From assembly GCA_965603115.1 (NCBI GenBank), contig CBFDBT010000165.1, positions 1 through 6,143 on the forward strand: a DNA stretch of 6,143 nucleotides, given 5' to 3'. Below, piece by piece: positions 5,460 through 6,143 of this stretch (within the stretch, counting starts at the first letter, position 1; each line of letters begins with the position of its first letter). The notes beneath the pieces are model-generated. The model was not told the DNA's origin and did no database searches. It saw only the letters and a program-made list of their open reading frames with translations. Source of the stretch: CBFDBT01 sp965603115 (GTDB lineage: Bacteria > Pseudomonadota > Alphaproteobacteria > Sphingomonadales > Kordiimonadaceae). The position numbers and the translations under genes were made by a program.

Positions 5460-6143
5460 TCACTGTGACAAACTGATATCTTCACCATTATTGAGCAAAG
5501 CCAAACCAGATGTTTCAAACAATTCACTTAAACTTGCGACCTCTGTATTAAAGAGCTTATTGGTAATCGCAAGGGCATCTATGACAGCCTTTTCAGCCCG
5601 TGCATAATAGGCAAGGGCAGCACCGCCAGGAGCGCCATCACCCACATTGGCTCGTGCGCCACCTATTTTAGTCATCACTTTGTCGCCAGTATACTGGATG
5701 CCTTCTTCACTCTTACGAGGAATAAAGTAAGTCTTTTCGTTTTTGATTAGTGCCTTTGAGACAGCCTTGGCTTTTTTCACCAACGCTTTAAGTTTGTCTT
5801 TATCTGCGCCATCCAATTTCACGGCTGCTTCGGCCATAACCTTAATGGCTTCGGCATCCCTTTTAGCTGCGCGAATACGCTTTACGGCTTTGTTAGCGGT
5901 GTTGCTTAAGTTTTGGATTTTCTTACCATGCTCATAGTTAGCAAGGTAATCAGCTTGTGTGAGGGTTACCCGAGGGTCAGCAATAACAGCCACGCTGCTA
6001 GAAGAACTAACACCACCAAGTGTTAGTTTTACACTGTAAGTTCCAGGCACCACTTTGCTACCTGATGGCTTGTCATCCTTTGGTTTTACTTTTTTCAAAC
6101 CAAAATAGCCGTCTTCACGCATGTCCCAGACAATTCGGTTGAT
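5460..6143 (-). CDS. C-terminal part of secreted sortilin-like/BNR-repeat protein (cut by window edge)
   Basis: The reading frame is open to the right edge, so the 227 residues seen are the end of a larger protein; an internal ATG at 6122 is not the true start. The first visible residues, I-N-R-I-V-W-D-M-R, match the conserved N-R-x-V-W-D-x-R element that follows the beta-propeller in bacterial VPS10/BNR-repeat proteins (often named glycosyl hydrolase). It is followed by P-G-T-Y-S-V-K-L at 33-40 and A-D-P-R at 55-58, the typical Ig-like beta domain. From about residue 66 the chain becomes a helical, Lys/Ala-rich region, again normal for the C-terminus of this family. Full-length relatives are near 1000 residues, exported, and built of BNR repeats; their substrate is usually not known and the hydrolase name is not proven. 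It precedes the PepSY-type gene by 28 bases, likely in one operon. Confidence 0.75.
   Translation of the reverse strand: MNRIVWDMREDGYFGLKKVKPKDDKPSGSKVVPGTYSVKLTLGGVSSSSSVAVIADPRVTLTQADYLANYEHGKKIQNLSNTANKAVKRIRAAKRDAEAIKVMAEAAVKLDGADKDKLKALVKKAKAVSKALIKNEKTYFIPRKSEEGIQYTGDKVMTKIGGARANVGDGAPGGAALAYYARAEKAVIDALAITNKLFNTEVASLSELFETSGLALLNNGEDISLSQ

Noticed and set aside
5460..6122. Complete 220-residue gene starting at ATG 6122
   Set aside because: The frame continues upstream in a conserved family element (I-N-R-I-V-W-D), so this is the end of a larger protein cut by the window edge.

Overview
The window looks like ordinary Gram-negative, probably proteobacterial, chromosome of moderate GC. 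Three genes encode proteins with Sec-type signal peptides or periplasmic-type domains. Small cysteine-containing secreted proteins, globin-coupled diguanylate cyclases, and sortilin-like BNR proteins beside PepSY membrane proteins are common in aquatic Alpha- and Gammaproteobacteria. A marine alphaproteobacterium of Kordiimonas type is my best guess, but this rests on general resemblance only. I see no mobile element, phage gene, CRISPR array, tRNA or rRNA.

Layout. Bases 1-659 (minus strand) carry a MaoC-like hotdog hydratase followed, 24 bases downstream, by the start of a small secreted protein that runs off the left edge. Bases 660-798 are a short divergent intergenic region with a perfect 14-base palindrome. 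Bases 799-3141 (plus strand) form a tight three-gene unit: a periplasmic amidohydrolase of the Xaa-Pro/Xaa-Arg dipeptidase type, then lrgA and lrgB, whose starts overlap the preceding stops. Convergent to it, separated by only 3 bases, is a diguanylate cyclase (4233 to 3145) with an N-terminal heme-globin sensor domain, a GGDEF catalytic domain and an intact product-inhibition site. Bases 4234-4441 are an AT-rich divergent intergenic region with a consensus -10 box for the cyclase and two inverted repeats. A GFA/CENP-V-type zinc protein follows on the plus strand (4442-4900). It ends 9 bases from a convergent pair on the minus strand: the C-terminal part of a secreted sortilin/BNR-repeat protein (cut by the right edge), then a short PepSY-type inner-membrane protein.

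How the genes may work together. The best-supported functional unit is amidohydrolase-lrgA-lrgB. The overlaps indicate one translationally coupled message, so a periplasmic peptide- or amide-cleaving enzyme is made together with a LrgAB membrane complex, a family now linked to transport of small organic acids such as pyruvate or glycolate in some organisms. Whether the enzyme feeds the transporter is inference. The globin-cyclase probably links oxygen or another heme ligand to c-di-GMP level and stands alone. No clearly new system is visible; the items most worth a second look are the amidohydrolase-lrgAB coupling, the globin-cyclase and the BNR-PepSY pair.
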